Assembly (NCBI GenBank): GCA_009763385.1
Contig: CM019824.1
Location: 153,394,305 to 153,458,304 of the forward strand
DNA from: Coix lacryma-jobi var. lacryma-jobi
Taxonomy: Eukaryota; Streptophyta; Magnoliopsida; Poales; Poaceae
Direction of reading: 5' to 3'
DNA length: 64,000 nt
The stretch's first letter is position 1, and every line of letters starts with the position of its first letter. A program made the translations under genes and the position numbers. Below are positions 10,226-22,394 of this stretch, piece by piece. The notes beneath the pieces were generated by a model that made no database searches, was not told the DNA's origin, and saw nothing but the letters and a program-made list of their open reading frames with translations.

Positions 10226-11752
10226 GATGAGTGCATTGTCAACTACCAACACAAATCATAATAGAGTAGAGGAAGGAAGGAAGAAAGAGAGAGAACTCGA
10301 TCAAATGACCCAAAAGCATTGCAAAGCCGAAGAAGGTCAAGTGGAAAGAGCAAGACAACTTGGTTCCCAAAGACATGGGCAACGGCTCGACGCAACCAAG
10401 CAATGCAAAGCTAGCCCTCAAGAAGAGGCAGAACAAGCTCAACACCGCTAGCGAGGAAGCTCGATACCAAACGAAGAAAGCTTGATACCAACTGAAGAGC
10501 ATAACAGCAAAAGTGCTAGTCCCTCAAGAAAGAGGCAAAGGCTCAACACAACTAGCTACCAGCTCCAAAACTCCCCCTCAACAAGAAGTGCACACAACCA
10601 AGAGATCTCCCCTTAAGTTCATCTCGGAAAGCACAAGATTTGGAAAATATTTTTCTCCCCCTTAGTTGAACACTCGGAGAACATATGATTTGCAATTTCT
10701 CCCCCTTAGTTGAAAATGCACCATCAAGCAAATTTCTCCCCCTTGACAGAAGAACTTCCCCTTCAAAAATGCATATGAGTCAAAATGCAAGTTAGCAGCT
10801 TCAGGAATATAGTCGATAGAATACGAAGATGCGCGACAAAGTGCTGATCCGATGACTCATCAATATGCACAGAATGCTAGCAGAGACTCAAACTGATCAC
10901 CAAATACAAAATATGAATATGTGAGCAAAGTGAGCAGTTTTTAGCCAAAAAGGTATTCACCATCAAAATAGCACCAAACATGTATAGGCAGGAAATCAAA
11001 CAAGTGCTAAACATGTATACCAGGTGAACTACCCCTAGCAAGGTTCAATCATCATGCTATAGAGTGAAACATCGACTTGTGTATTCAAATTTTATCGGAG
11101 TTGCCGCGGTTAAATTACACAAGTTCAAATTTCAGCATGTGAGTGCAAGAGGTTGAAAGCTTGTCATCGCCTAACTTTTCAACTGTGCGAAGCCTATGCA
11201 GAAGCAATCAGAAGCTTAAAGCAACAGTTTCGGTCATACACTACACAGCTCAAGTTTAACTCAAAGTGCAATGAGAAACAGTCTCGAAACTGTGATGTGC
11301 TGACAAGCAATCTCATCTTGATCTTTCTAATTCACTTAACTTGGTTCAATTTTAGAGCAGAATATGAACATACCAAGCAAGTGAATGACTCAGAACTTGA
11401 GACATAGCAACCTAGCATATATGAGAAGCACAAGTGATTTCAACACATTCTACACATATTAGTTGCATATCTCAATGGTGAACAATTTCAAGTTTTATGA
11501 TCATTTAAGCAGGTTCACCATTCAAAAAATAGCTCAGCTCACAACATGTATCAGTGATCAGAAAGAGCATAAGCTACAAGCATCATTATATAGCATCGGA
11601 GCATACACTAAGCAGAGCATAGTCACATTCTAAGGATTATATTAATGAAGCTCTGAATGTAAATATGCAAGAAGAAATGCAAAGATGCATAAAGAAACCA
11701 AAAGAAGGAAAAAGACTCAGTCTAGAATACAAGAACCAAAATATTTCCCCAT
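10226..11752 (-). other. 3' untranslated region of the SIRE-like element
   Basis: About 1.5 kb between pol and the PPT without a convincing ORF. SIRE relatives can carry an env-like ORF here; none is visible. In sense the region contains several purine runs resembling the PPT, near 10571-10578, 10606-10614, 10654-10663, 10698-10708 and 10736-10744. A loosely repeated module around AGCTAGCCCTCAAGAAGAGG occurs at 10410-10560. Confidence 0.7.
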
Positions 11753-13228
11753 CTAAAAGGGGAAACACACACCAAGCTCACCTCTCAACCTAGCAAAAGT
11801 TGATTGGTCCAAAGGCTTGGTGAAAATATCAGCCAACTGATGATGAGTATCGACATGGCGAAGGTCGATATCACCCTTCTCATAGTGGTCTCGCAGAAAA
11901 TGAAAGTGCACATCAATGTGTTTGGTCTTAGAGTGCAGCACGGGGTTCTTAGCAACGCTAATCGCACTCGTGCTATCACAAAGCAAAGGAACGCGAGTAA
12001 AACTCAAACCAAAATCACGCAAAGTGGCCATCATCCAAAGCGATTGAGAACAGCAGCTAGCTGCAGCAACATACTCAGCCTCTATGGTAGACTGGGCGAC
12101 ACTAGACTGCTTGCGAGAAGATCACGATACAAGAGAAGAACCAATAAACTGACAAGTCCCAGAAGTGGACTTGCGATCAATACGGCAACCAGCAAAATCG
12201 GCATTAGAGTAACCGCAAAGGGAGAGGGTGGAGGAAGCAGAATACCAAATCCCAAACTCTGGAGTGAAGCATAAGTACCTCATAATGCGCTTGACCGCCT
12301 GACGGTGAGAAGTGCGCGGCGACGACTGAAATCGCGCGCACAGACACACCGCGAACTGGATGTCCGGGCGTGTCTCCGTCAGGTACAGCAACGACCCGAT
12401 CATACTTCGGTACTCCTTCTGGTCCACAGCTTCTCCATCCACATCCGCATCCAGGGTCGTCGTGGTCGACATGGGTGTTGGAAGAGGCTTGGCCTCACCC
12501 ATATCGAACCTCTTCAGCAAGTCTTTGGTATACTTGCCCTGGTGCACAAATGTCCCCTCTCGGGATTGCTTAATTTGCAATCCGAGAAAGAAAGTCAGCT
12601 CGCCCATCATACTCATCTCGAACTCCCTGCTCATAGTATCTGCAAACTTGGCAACCAAAGCGTGAGAAGAACCACCGAAAATGATATAATCCACGTAAAT
12701 CTGGACCAAGAGAGTATCATTGCCTTGCTTGAGGAGAAAGAGCATTTTATCCACACATCCTATTTTAAAACCCTTAGCAAGCAAAAAGGTTTTCAACCTA
12801 TCATACCAGGCTCTAGGGGCTTGTTTCAAACCATATAAAGCTTTGTGAAGTTTAAAAACATGGTTTGGAAACTTGGGATTTTTGAAACCGGGGGGTTGTC
12901 TCACATATACTTCCTCTTCTATGTAGCCGTTTAAGAAGGCACTCTTGACATCAATTTGAAAAAGTTTAAACCCTTTGGATGCAGCAAAAGCCAAGAGAAT
13001 CCTAATTGCCTCCAAACGAGCTACGGGAGCAAAAGTCTCCTCATAGTCTATCCCCTCCTTCTGACTATACCCCTGGGCTACTAGTCTGGCCTTGTTTCTC
13101 ACAACATGGCCATCCTCTCCTTGTTTGTTTTTGAAAACCCATTTTGTCCCAATAGGATGACAGTCAGGAGGAAGAGGAACCAAAACCCAAACCCGATTTC
13201 TCTCAAAATTTTCCATCTCCTCATGCAT
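11753..13228 (-). pseudogene. RT and RNase H of the SIRE-like element, YVDY in place of YVDD
   Basis: Copia RT in the order HPIGTKWVFKNKQGEDG, IDYEETFAPVARLEAIRILL, FQIDVKSAFLNGYIEEEVYV, GLKQAPRAWYDRL and IYVDYIIFGG. The second aspartate of the catalytic YVDD box is tyrosine (TAT, complement of 12686-12688), which should abolish polymerisation. The RNase H part includes CGYSNADFAG, then a TGA after IGSSLVS where a tryptophan is expected, then EAEYVAAASCCSQ, CDSTSAISVAKNP and DIFTKPLDQSTF. The frame stops at 11753. Upstream, 13229-13471 is the same frame with further stops. Confidence 0.88.
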
Positions 13229-13471
13229 GGCATTGACCCAATCCGGATCAGATAAAGCGTGTCCAACATCTCAGGGTTCAAAATCAGCAACAAATGCAGA
13301 ATGAGCAAAGTGAGAGATTTGTTGTGACCTTGACCGAGTGACACGTTCGCCGATGCTGCCGATCATCTGTTGAGGCGGGTGTTGGCGCTGGATGTGTCGT
13401 GGCGCCTCCCGAGCTGAAGACACCTACCCATCAACAGCAGTTGGTGCCTCCTCGGGTACAAAAGGTACCGC

Positions 13472-14947
13472 TCAAGGTGACGGATCCCACGGCCCCCAAG
13501 TGATCGAAGAAGAAGGATCGGGGCCGTGAGTGGTAGTAGAGGCCGCTCTTTGCGGCTCAGCAGGTGGAGGTGGTGCTGGGTCATCCATCCCTTCAGCACC
13601 CTCGTCCTCATCATCAAAGAGAGGTTCGCCAACCTCATGATCACCTGCACGCTCAAAACGAGAAGAAGGACAAACCATGGTCTCGTCGAAGGTGACATCT
13701 GATGTCTCCATGACTCGGTTAGTGTCAAGGTTAATTACACGATATGCGCGAGTATGAGTGCCATAACCTAAAAACACACCGTCAGAAGAACGAGACTCAA
13801 ATTTGTCCAGGTTGCCTTTCTTAAGTATAAAACAGTGGCAACCAAAGACTCTAAAATAACTCACCTTGGGCAGTTTTCCAAAACGTAACTCATAAGAGGT
13901 CTTTTTCAAGAAAGCTCAGAGAAAAATATGATTGGAAATGTAGCATGCAGTGCTCATAGCTTCGGCCCAATATCGCCTAGGAGTCCTATGCTCATCGAGC
14001 ATCGTCCTGGCCATCTCTACAAGGGTCCGATTCTTCCTCTCTACAACACCATTTTGTGGCGGTGTGTAGGGGGAAGAAAACTGATGCTCTAAACCCAAAG
14101 AGTTACAAAACTTCTCAAAATCCGAATTCTTGAATTCAGAACCATTATCACTCCTAATAGCTCGCATCGAGTTCAAAGGGAACTCGTTCTGAAGACGCAA
14201 AATCAGATTACGAGCAAAGGAGAAAGTCTCGGTCTTCTCAGCTAAAAAGAAGACCCACGAATATCTCAAAAAGTCATCAACAACAACAAGCACATACCAC
14301 TTCCCCCCAACCGAGCTCACCCGAGCCGGACCAACAAGATCCATGTGCAAAAGCTCTCCAGGGCGCTTAGTCATGACCTGAGTCACTGGATGGTGGGGAG
14401 CGGCAACCATCTTCCCATGTCTACAAGAGTGGCAAAGAAGATCCTTCTCCATGGATAGCTTGGGCAATCCTCAGATTAGGCCAAGTGAACTAAGCCTTGC
14501 AAGCAAGTCGAAGCTCAAATGTCCAAGTCTCCTATGCCATTTCCAAAGATCAGAAGAAGAAGGTCCAGCCATGAGACAGCAAGAAATGCCAAAAGACTCT
14601 GAGAAATTCGCACGAAAGACTTTTCCAAAGGGTGAAATCAAACACACAAGATTGCCCTGAGGATCCAAAATACGACTGAGATTCGGCTTAAAACGAATCT
14701 CATAGTCATCATCAAAGAGTTGCGAAACAGAAAGAAGGTTAAAATGCAAGTTAGAAACAAGAGCAACATCGCGCAACACAAAGTGCTCATTAACTCGCAC
14801 CGACCCACGAGACAACACTTTACCTTTGCTATTGTCGCCGAAGGTGATAAACTCCTTTCCGGCGACCGGACTAAGACTGGAGAACCACATGGCGTTTCCG
14901 GTCATGTGCCTCGAGCAACCGGAATCCACCAACCAAACGTTCTCCAA
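13472..14947 (-). pseudogene. protease and integrase of the SIRE-like element
   Basis: Starts MENVWLVDSGCSRHMTGNAM, whose DSG is the retropepsin active site, intact. The pre-integrase zinc region is split by a TGA between RLGHLSFDLLARL and LPKLSMEKDLLCHSCRHGK. The integrase core then shows all three acidic residues: HMDLVGPARV, RSDNGSEFKN and GVVERKNRTLVEMARTML. Another TGA follows SNHIFL, and the frame continues with FGCHCFILKK and a Pro/Glu-rich linker. The pieces 14947-14471, 14467-13916 and 13909-13472 share one frame, so the damage is nonsense codons and not frameshifts. Confidence 0.87.
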
Positions 14948-14961
14948 TCGTTTTACCTACA

Positions 14962-17418
14962 TCAATAAAAAGACATAGGGTGAGCATACGATCCAACAAT
15001 GGGGTTAGTGAAGTAGGGAGAATACCAGTGTTGGGCTGGCTGCTCAAAAGAACGGTTAGCAGAAAAACCATTCCTAGCACGCCTACGGGAAGAGCGATCA
15101 CCACGTAGAGGAAAATGTGGTCCGCTAAGGGAGGAGCGTCCATCGCGATAGTCAAAACACGGTGGGGGAAAACGCTCAACTACAAAGCCACCGCCACGGG
15201 GTCCATAACCCACAAAAGCAGGCTCCCGCCGGGCACGACCTCCTCGCGGTCTAGGCATAGGAACCTGAGGCATTGGACCTCTAGGCCTAGCAGCACGCCT
15301 CTGAACATTCGGCACATGTACATCATGGAAAGGATGGTACACGTCCGGATTGTTCATCTCCTTTGCACGACGCGCATCTCTCTTGCGCCGAAAGCAAAAC
15401 TCACTCAAGTGTCCATCTCTCCCACAGTGCTCACAATGGTACCTCACCGCTCTCATAGAGGGTTGTTGGTACTCACGGTAGTGGGTGTGGATCACTTTGC
15501 CCTTCTGTGGCATAAGCTCCTCTTGGATGGGTGGCATGGTGTCTAGTTTGTTCTTGAGGTGGCTTGGTTTGGGAGCCCACTGCTATTTCTTGGGTGGAGC
15601 TCTCGGAGGTTCAACAAACACCCCATCCTTGGTGTTAGGCTTGAGAGGCTCTTTGGGTGGAATCTTCGTAAGTTTGGGAGTAGTGGTGGAGTTTGGCTTC
15701 TCACACGGGTTCAGACCACTCGACTCTCCAATCTTACCAAAAGATGACACATCAACACCCAGAGCAAAACCTATACCCGGACCTCCAGCAGCACGCTTGA
15801 ATTGGGAGATCATCATCCCAAGCTATGGCTCACTACTCGACACCCATGACAAGATGGTCCAAAGGTATGTGTTTTCCTCCTCGGTTTGCATCTTGTCATG
15901 CTTCACGTTTGCAATCTCCATCTCCAATCCCTCACAAAGAACACACCTAGACACACAAGTGCTACCTGAGCTAGTCTTCTCAAGAGACACAATCTTTGCA
16001 TTCTTCTCTGCCAACTCAGTTTGCAAGCTAGCACATGACTTGCACGCACCCAACAACGAGGATCTAGCCTTAAGTTCATCCACCTCTCCTACCAACGCCA
16101 CATACTTACCCCTCAAAGTGAGAAGGTCAGTCATGTGCGTGGTGCACATCTCACACTCACCCTCCTCAGAGACAACTACGGTGGACTTGGCAAACTCAAG
16201 CTCCTTCACTGTGTCCTCCAGCTCGCCGTCAACCTCCTTGCCGAGGGCCATGGTGCAGAAACCCTCGTCGTCGGCGAAGAAGCAGAGGCCGTTGAGTTTG
16301 TCCTCGATCCTCTTCTTCTTCTCGGACTCGTCATTGCTTGAGGAAGCGGAGTCGTCATCCGAGTCGTCGACGTCACTGAGCGTGGCAAAGAATGCACGCT
16401 GCTCAGCCTGGGCCTTCTCCAAGTACTTCGTCTTAATGTACTCCTTGTTGAAGCCACCCTTCCGCTTGTGCCTCGCGGGGACGTACTTCTCCTTGCAATT
16501 GTCGGAGTCATACTTGTGCCCATGATCGCCCTTCCCAGAATGCTTGTTCTTCTTGGGACAGTTGGCGATGAAGTGGTTGGGGTCGCCACACTCAAAGCAT
16601 CCTGAGCGTCCTCCTCCGTGGCGACGGTTCATGCGGTTGTTGTGGAACCGCGAGAACCGGTTGGCGAGCAAAGCCAACTCGTCATCCCCCATGAACTCCA
16701 ACTGCTCCTCTATGACAGAAAGAAGAGAGGAAAGTGCAAAGCCTCTAGAGGGGTTAGCAGAAGAGCCAGAAACCAAAGCCATCGACGGGCCAGAAGGATT
16801 CTCATAAGAAGCCCTCGCCATGGCATCAATCTCACTGGACTTGAGCTTACTGAAGAGCTCGTCGCACGTGAGGGTCTCATAGTTAGACGATTCGATGATC
16901 GCCTGAACCTTGGAATCCCACACCGATCGATCAAGAGTATGCAAAAGCTTCAAAGCTCTCTCATGATCATCGAAAGGCAACAGCTCCATGTTAGCCCTCA
17001 TCCTGTTGACAATGACCTGAAAGCCAGCGAATAAACTTTCTATGCTCTCGTCAGGCATGTGTCAAAAGTTCTCATACTCTCGCTTGAATGACTCGTAGAG
17101 ATGGGTTTTGACTTGAGTGGTTCCCTCATGGAAACGCATGAGGGTAGCCCAAATCTCCCGAGCCATAGCGAGGTGAGAAACACGATCAAACTCACTCATG
17201 CTTAGACATGAGAAAAGAGCATTACGGGCTCGGCTATTGGCATCGTGCTCATCAATCTGATGCTGAGTAGCACGAGCAGCCAAGACCACGTAATCGGCAG
17301 AGTTGCAAATATCCCAGATGGAAGCACCCAAACTCTGCAAATAGGCCGACATGCGTATCTTCCAATACGCATAGTTCATCCCATCGAAAAACGGCGGTTT
17401 GCCCACGCCGCAATCCAT
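14962..17418 (-). pseudogene. gag of the SIRE-like element, three premature stops
   Basis: One frame from ATG at 17418 to the stop at 14962, about 818 codons. It is broken by TGA at 17062-17064, TAG at 15823-15825 and TAG near 15583. Start MDCGVGKPPFFDGMNYAYWK is typical of SIRE-type Gag. A CCHC knuckle (CFECGDPNHFIANC) lies near 16575-16610. Later come a coiled-coil-like Glu/Lys-rich segment and a second CCHC-like finger (CEHCGRDGHLSEFC) near 15400-15450, then an Arg/Pro/Gly-rich tail. A frameshift separates this from the protease. The first stop sits between well-conserved blocks, so the protein is truncated at 118 residues. Confidence 0.85.
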
Positions 17419-17464
17419 GTCGCTTTCTGTGGATCTGGAACCGGCTAAGGTGGAAGATCCTTAA

Positions 17465-17480
17465 CCCGCTCCGATACCAA
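17465..17480 (-). other. PBS of the SIRE-like element
   Basis: The complement reads TTGGTATCGGAGCGGG, one base after the LTR end. It resembles the initiator tRNA-Met PBS (TGGTATCAGAGC) with one change, CAG to CGG. Confidence 0.8.
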
Positions 17481-17481
17481 T

Positions 17482-19437
17482 TGAAGGATCGAAAGTGCAA
17501 CCAAAAAGCGACCGGAGGGGGGGTGAATATGAGCTCCAAATTTTCCTTTCGGAAACTTGTTGCCTCTGTCCCAAGAATCAACCCCAAGAGCAAACCTAGA
17601 GCTTGCAAGTGTCCACGACCCTAGATGTAGGGTGGATGCTTCCGAGAAGCACAGCGGAACACTAAACAACCCTAGAAACCTAACGCAAAAGACGGTAACC
17701 TAATCCATTAATGAACAAACAAAACACGGATGAGACTACGCAAAACAGAACTGACCAGACTCTGATGAGCGTCCGGTTAAGTACCACTGGACGCGTCCGG
17801 TCAACCAAAAACCAGTTTTGGACCTTACTGTTTCTGACCGGACTCAGTGACACTGTGAGTCCGGTCGTTACTTGAGCGTCCGGTCACTTCTGACAAACAC
17901 CGTGAACAGTAGAAGGGGCGAGTCCGGTCAAGGAGTGAAAGGAGCGTCCGGTCAATGTGCAAAACAGAACAGTGAAATGTTCATCGACCGGACTCACTCT
18001 TCTAGCGTCCGATCAGTTCGACCTGAGCGTCCGGTCACCCCGAAACTGTGTAGTTCATCCACCGATTTCACTCGATCTCACCCAAAACAAATCCTCTAGG
18101 GATCAAACTTGGTGAGAGGAGTCACAAGGAGGATAGTGAGCTATCTCTAAGAGATCATGGCTCGAACCTATCTCCAAATCGATGAATTGAAGAAATTCGG
18201 GGGAAAGAAGAAAAACTTGACCCGAACCGAAAATCGATCGATCTACTAGCTCGTGAGATTAGAGGTGAATTCCTTCAGTGGAAAGAAGTGCCTCACGATC
18301 TAGAACAACTCTATTCAAATGGAATTGCAAGAGAAGCACCGAGTTGTGAAATCGATCGACGGGAGAATCGTGGAGAAAAGCAACCCGCGAAGAACACGAA
18401 CAAAACGCGAATCACAACCACGAATTTGCAACCGTGTGGCTACCACACGCTACTACAGTGAGATTACGGTCTCACTTCCTCAAAATCTCACGAACACAGA
18501 GGTATTGTTCTCTTCTCTGTGGATCTCTGTTTGCTACAGCAGAGGATGGGGAGAGCAGGAAAACCTAGAAGGCAAAGAGCAAATTGCTGAGATAGAATGG
18601 GAGGAGGGTGTCTCCCTCTACTTATCCTAATTCTAATTCCTACTCTACCTCTCACTAAATACAGAGCGAACCAGCTAAACCCTAGGGTTATTCTGGACCA
18701 ACTCGAGGATGCTGGTGATCTGACGGCCACGCCCGCACAACTGGTAGCGTTGCCTCGATGCAACCTCACCGATTACCGCCACGTGCCGCCACCGCTCCGC
18801 TTGTCCTTTTCCCGGACTTTGCCCCCGGTTTTGTGGCCCAAACCGGGAAACCAGCCTTCACGACCAACCCCCAGTTTTGAGGCCCAAACCGGGAAACCAG
18901 TCGTCCATCGCCTGAGTTTTGTGGCCCAAACTCAGCAAACCCGCAGCGCCCAGGTTTTGAGGCCCAAACCTGGAAACCGTCCTTAGCCCGAGTTTTGTGG
19001 CCCAAACTCGGAAACCATCAGTGCCCAGGTTTTGAGGCCCAAACCTGGAAACCGTCCACTCGGTGGTTTTTCTGTGGCTCAACCACCAAACCGAGCCATA
19101 GAGGGGATGCACCGCCCGTGCACCCCGTCCACCGACACGTGTCCCCAGGTCCTCGACCCAGGCAACACCGTGCCCGCAAGTCTTCGCTCGTCGTTGTCCC
19201 AGGCTGTCAGCCACCACAGCTGATCCTCGGGCCACCGGTCCCTCAGTCCAAGCCTCACGTCCGCCCTTCGCCACTTTCGGTCCATCGGCACGACACGTCT
19301 CTACTTGACCTTCACCTTGCCTTAGATCACTGTATCCATGCTCGACACCTGCACAACACAAGCCGAAGAACATGCGCATCATCCCAGTTGACAATCACTC
19401 ATCACTCAGAGACTCGGCATACACCCATGTATCCGCA
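17482..19437 (-). repeat. 5' LTR of the SIRE-like element (1956 bp)
   Basis: Ends in CCTTCA next to the PBS and starts TGCGGATACATGG at 19437. It matches the other LTR throughout with scattered substitutions. The 25-bp length difference is explained mostly by one fewer copy of a 22-bp unit (GAGCGTCCGATCAGTTCGA plus three bases). It includes a hairpin array at 18815-19105 and a CGGAC-rich segment at 17765-18045. Confidence 0.92.
18815..19105. repeat. hairpin array in the SIRE-like 5' LTR
   Basis: Same six-plus-one hairpin order as in the partner LTR. The last of the six has a perfect CCAGGTTT/AAACCTGG stem here, whereas the partner LTR has one mismatch (CTAGG). The other stems are mostly preserved; the second reads CCCAGTTT against AAACCGGG and has one mismatch. 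Confidence 0.83.
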
Positions 19438-20034
19438 GAAAGGTTCAATGTTTCTAAGTCTCTTGCTGAGACTACGTTAGTAGAGGGTGCAGCAGTTGGA
19501 CCACATGTGATCAAGATGGTTGGTTACACTCAGAGGTTGGAGAAGCTAGGCTTCCCAATTGGTCCAGAACTGGCTACTGATTTCATTCTCTCTTCTCTCC
19601 CACCTAGCTATGGGAACTTCATCTCGAACTACCATATGCATGGTGCGGAGAGGGGCTTGAATGAGCTATGTGACATGCTTAAGACAACAGAGGCAGACAT
19701 CAAGAAAGGTGCTGGCAGCAGCCATGTGATGGCGATCCAAAACAAGCCTAACTTTAAAAGGAAGGGCAACTTTTGGAAGAATAGGAAGGGCAAGGGCAAG
19801 GGCAAGGCCAAAGATGTGATCTCTAAGCCAAACCCTCATGTGTCTGACGCTGCTGGACCAACTGCTGATTCTGAGTGCTTCCACTGTCAGGGGAAAGGTC
19901 ACTGGAAAAGAAACTGCAAGGTGTACTTAGCATCCTTGATGAAGGATGGCGGTGGTAAAGGTACTCCCGCTGCTCATACACTTGTTGTTTATATTACATA
20001 TATTTTCCTCACTAACTCTTATATTAATTATTGA
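19438..20034 (+). pseudogene. gag, 3' part with CCHC knuckle
   Basis: Continues the Angela-like gag after the SIRE insertion. Key motifs are FNVSKSLAETTL, the helical MVGYTQRLEKLGFPIGPEL, and a CCHC knuckle CFHCQGKGHWKRNC around 19876-19917, preceded by a basic stretch rich in GKGKGKAK. The frame ends in a stop at 20032-20034. The protease lies in another frame, so a frameshift separates Gag from Pol. Angela-like elements normally use one continuous gag-pol frame, so this is decay. Confidence 0.83.
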
Positions 20035-20035
20035 G

Positions 20036-21154
20036 GTATTTGATATCGGCTCGGTTGCTCATATTTGCAATACGATGCAGAGAATGATAAGAGGTAGAAG
20101 CGTTGGAAAAGGGGAGGTTGATTTCCGCGTGGGCAATAATGCAAGAGTTGCTGCGTTGAATGTCGGGACGATGCAACTCCACCTCCCATCAGGATTTATT
20201 TTGGAGTTAAATAATTGATATTTTGTTCTAAGTTTAAGTTGAAACATTGTGTCACCTTCATGTTTGATGAAGGATGGCTATTCATTTGCGAGTAAAGACA
20301 ATGGTTGTGTAATCTCTAAGAATGATATGTTTGTGGCTTTTGCATCCATTGTGAATGGGTTGTTTATTTTAAATCTTGATGATGCACCTATGTCTATTTG
20401 TAATATTACTGCTAAAAGGCCTCGGCTTAATGAGTTAAGCCCTACCTATATGTGGCATTGTCGTTTGGGTCATATAAGTGAGAATCACATGAAGAGGCTC
20501 CATGCTGATGGATTTCTAACTTCGTTTGATTTTCAATCATACGAGACATGTGAGGCTTGTTTGCTGGGCAAAATGACCAAGTCGCCTTTCACAGGTTTTC
20601 CTGAGAGGGCGACTGACTTGTTGGAACTTGTACATACTGATGTATGTGGACCATTGAGTACGACAACTAGAGGCGGATTTCAATACTTCATAACTTTCAC
20701 TGATGATTTTAGCATATATGGCTATGTCTATCTGATGAAGCTTAAGTCTGAGACATTTGAAAAGTTCAAAGAATTTCAGAATGAGGTAGAGAATCAGCGT
20801 GGCAAGAAAATTAAGGCCTTGCGATCAGATCGTGGAGGCGAATATTTGAGCCACGAGTTTAGCAATCATCTTAAGAGTTGCGGAATTATTCCACAACTTA
20901 CGCCACCCGGAATGCCTCAGAGAAACGGCGTGTCCGAGCGACGTAACCGAACTCCGTTAGACATGGTTTGGTTTATGATGAGCCGGTCAGACCTTCCTTT
21001 ATCATTTTGGGGATACGCTCTAGAAACATACGCTTTCACATTAAATAGGGTATCGTCTAATTCCGTAGTTAAGACACCATATGAGATGTGGACTGGTAAG
21101 AGTCCCAGTTTGTCTTTTCTAAAGATTTGGGGTTGTGAAGTTTATGTCAAATGA
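20036..21154 (+). pseudogene. protease and integrase (Angela-like), with stops
   Basis: The protease motif reads FDIGSVAHICN at 20039-20071. The usual copia D-T/S-G is DIG here, so the active site is altered. Stops follow at 20216-20218 and again before 20249. From 20249 the frame is open to 21154. It holds the zinc-binding pre-integrase region (MWHCRLGHISENHMKRL then CEACLLGK) and the integrase core with all three catalytic acidic residues visible: HTDVCGPL, LRSDRGGEY and GVSERRNRT. The ORF stops after CEVYVK. Two further in-frame TGA codons precede the RT part, at positions where related elements have Arg and Cys as far as I recall. The integrase core therefore looks chemically intact in an otherwise broken polyprotein. 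Confidence 0.82.
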
Positions 21155-22348
21155 CTTATATCAGATAAACTAACACCCAAGTCAGACAAGTGATTTTTCG
21201 TGGGATACCCAAAGGAAACTTTAGGGTATTACTTCTACAACCGCTCAGAGGGCAAAGTGTTTGTTGCTCGAAATGGTGTTTTCTTAGAGAAAGAGTTTCT
21301 CAAAAGAGACAAGAGAGGGCAGAAGGTGTATCTTGAAGAAGTTCAGGATGAGCCAACATGGATTGACTCCACGAGTAATGCTAATGTAGTAGAACAAGTT
21401 GAGCTACCTGGGGCAACAGACACCCCGCCCCAACCACGAAGGTCGGCAAGAATCCGTGAGTTGCGTGGGGATGTGTTTTTGTTAGATGATGACGAACCTG
21501 CAACTTATGCTGAGGCAATCATGGACCCTGATTCCGAGAAATGGCATAGTGCCATGAGATCCGAGATAGATTCCATGGGAGCCAATCAAGTTTGGAACTT
21601 GGTTGACCTGCCTGATGGGGTAAGACCCATAGAGTGCAAATGGATCTATAAAAGGAAAAAGGATATGGATGGAAACGTCCAAGTTTATAAAGCTCTACTT
21701 GTCGCAAAAGGTTTTTGGCAAGTTCAAGGAGTTGACTACGACGAGACTTTGTCGCCGGTAGCGATGCTTAAATCTATTCGGATCATTCTAGCAATTGCTG
21801 CCTATTATGACTATGAGATATGGCAGATGGATGTTAAAACAGCCTTTCTAAATGGAAATTTGGAAGAGGACATGTATATGATACAGCCCGAAGGTTTTGT
21901 TGATCCTAGCAATGCTGGAAAAATATGCAAGCTTAAGAAATCTATTTATGGATTAAAGCAAGCATCTCGGAGTTGGAATATTCGTTTTGATGAGGTGGTC
22001 AAAGGGTTTGGCTTTCGTCAAAGTGAAGAAGAACCTTGTGTTTACAAGAAGGAAAGTGGGAGCGCTGTTGTGTTTCTAATCTTGTATGTAGATGACATAC
22101 TGTTGATTGGGAATGACATTCCGATGTTGCAAACCGTAAAGACTTCACTGAATAATAGTTTTTCTATGAAGGATTTAGGAGAAGCAACATATATTCTGGG
22201 CATTAAGATCTATAGAGATAGGTCAAAGAGGCTAATAGGATTGAGCCAAGAAACGTACATTGACAAGGTGTTGAAGCGGTTCAACATGGAACAGTCCAAG
22301 AAAGGGTTCTTGCCTATGTCACATGGCATGCGCTTTAGCGAGAAATAG
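21155..22348 (+). pseudogene. reverse transcriptase (Angela-like), YVDD intact
   Basis: The open part begins at about 21190 without its own ATG, in the same frame as integrase. Motifs in order are FVGYPKET, CKWIYKRKKDMDGN, VDYDETLSPVAMLKSIRIIL, WQMDVKTAFLNGNLEEDMYM, GLKQASRSW and the catalytic LYVDDILLIGND. The catalytic aspartates are present. A TAG stop at 22346-22348 ends the frame, and the next domain is out of frame because of an extra GTTC at 22418-22421. The RT fold is largely complete, but it cannot be made as part of a full polyprotein. Confidence 0.85.
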
Positions 22349-22394
22349 TGTCCTTCGACATCTGATGAGCGAGAGCGCATGAGTAAGGTTCCAT

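Larger units (their letters stand above)
8234..19437 (-). mobile_element. complete SIRE-like Ty1/copia retrotransposon, TSD GAAAG
   Basis: An 11,204-bp minus-strand element with both LTRs (17482-19437 and 8234-10214), PBS, gag-pol and PPT. LTRs begin TGCGGATAC and end CCTTCA in the element's own direction. It is flanked by perfect GAAAG duplications at 8229-8233 and 19438-19442, and the host gag frame is preserved across them. Gag, integrase and RT motifs place it in the SIRE/Maximus group (Opie-like). Premature stops in every domain and a mutated RT active site make it non-functional. Confidence 0.93.

Noticed and set aside
9374..10227. ORFs of 129-178 aa in SIRE-like LTRs, repeated at 18597-19480 and 25441-26201
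   Set aside because: They arise from the hairpin array (VWASKPG-like words) and are found in LTR DNA only. Identical shadows on both strands argue against coding.
15485..16525. 346-aa plus-strand ORF
   Set aside because: It is the antisense shadow of the SIRE-like gag, has no domain and is rich in Ser because the sense strand is rich in Glu/Arg codons.
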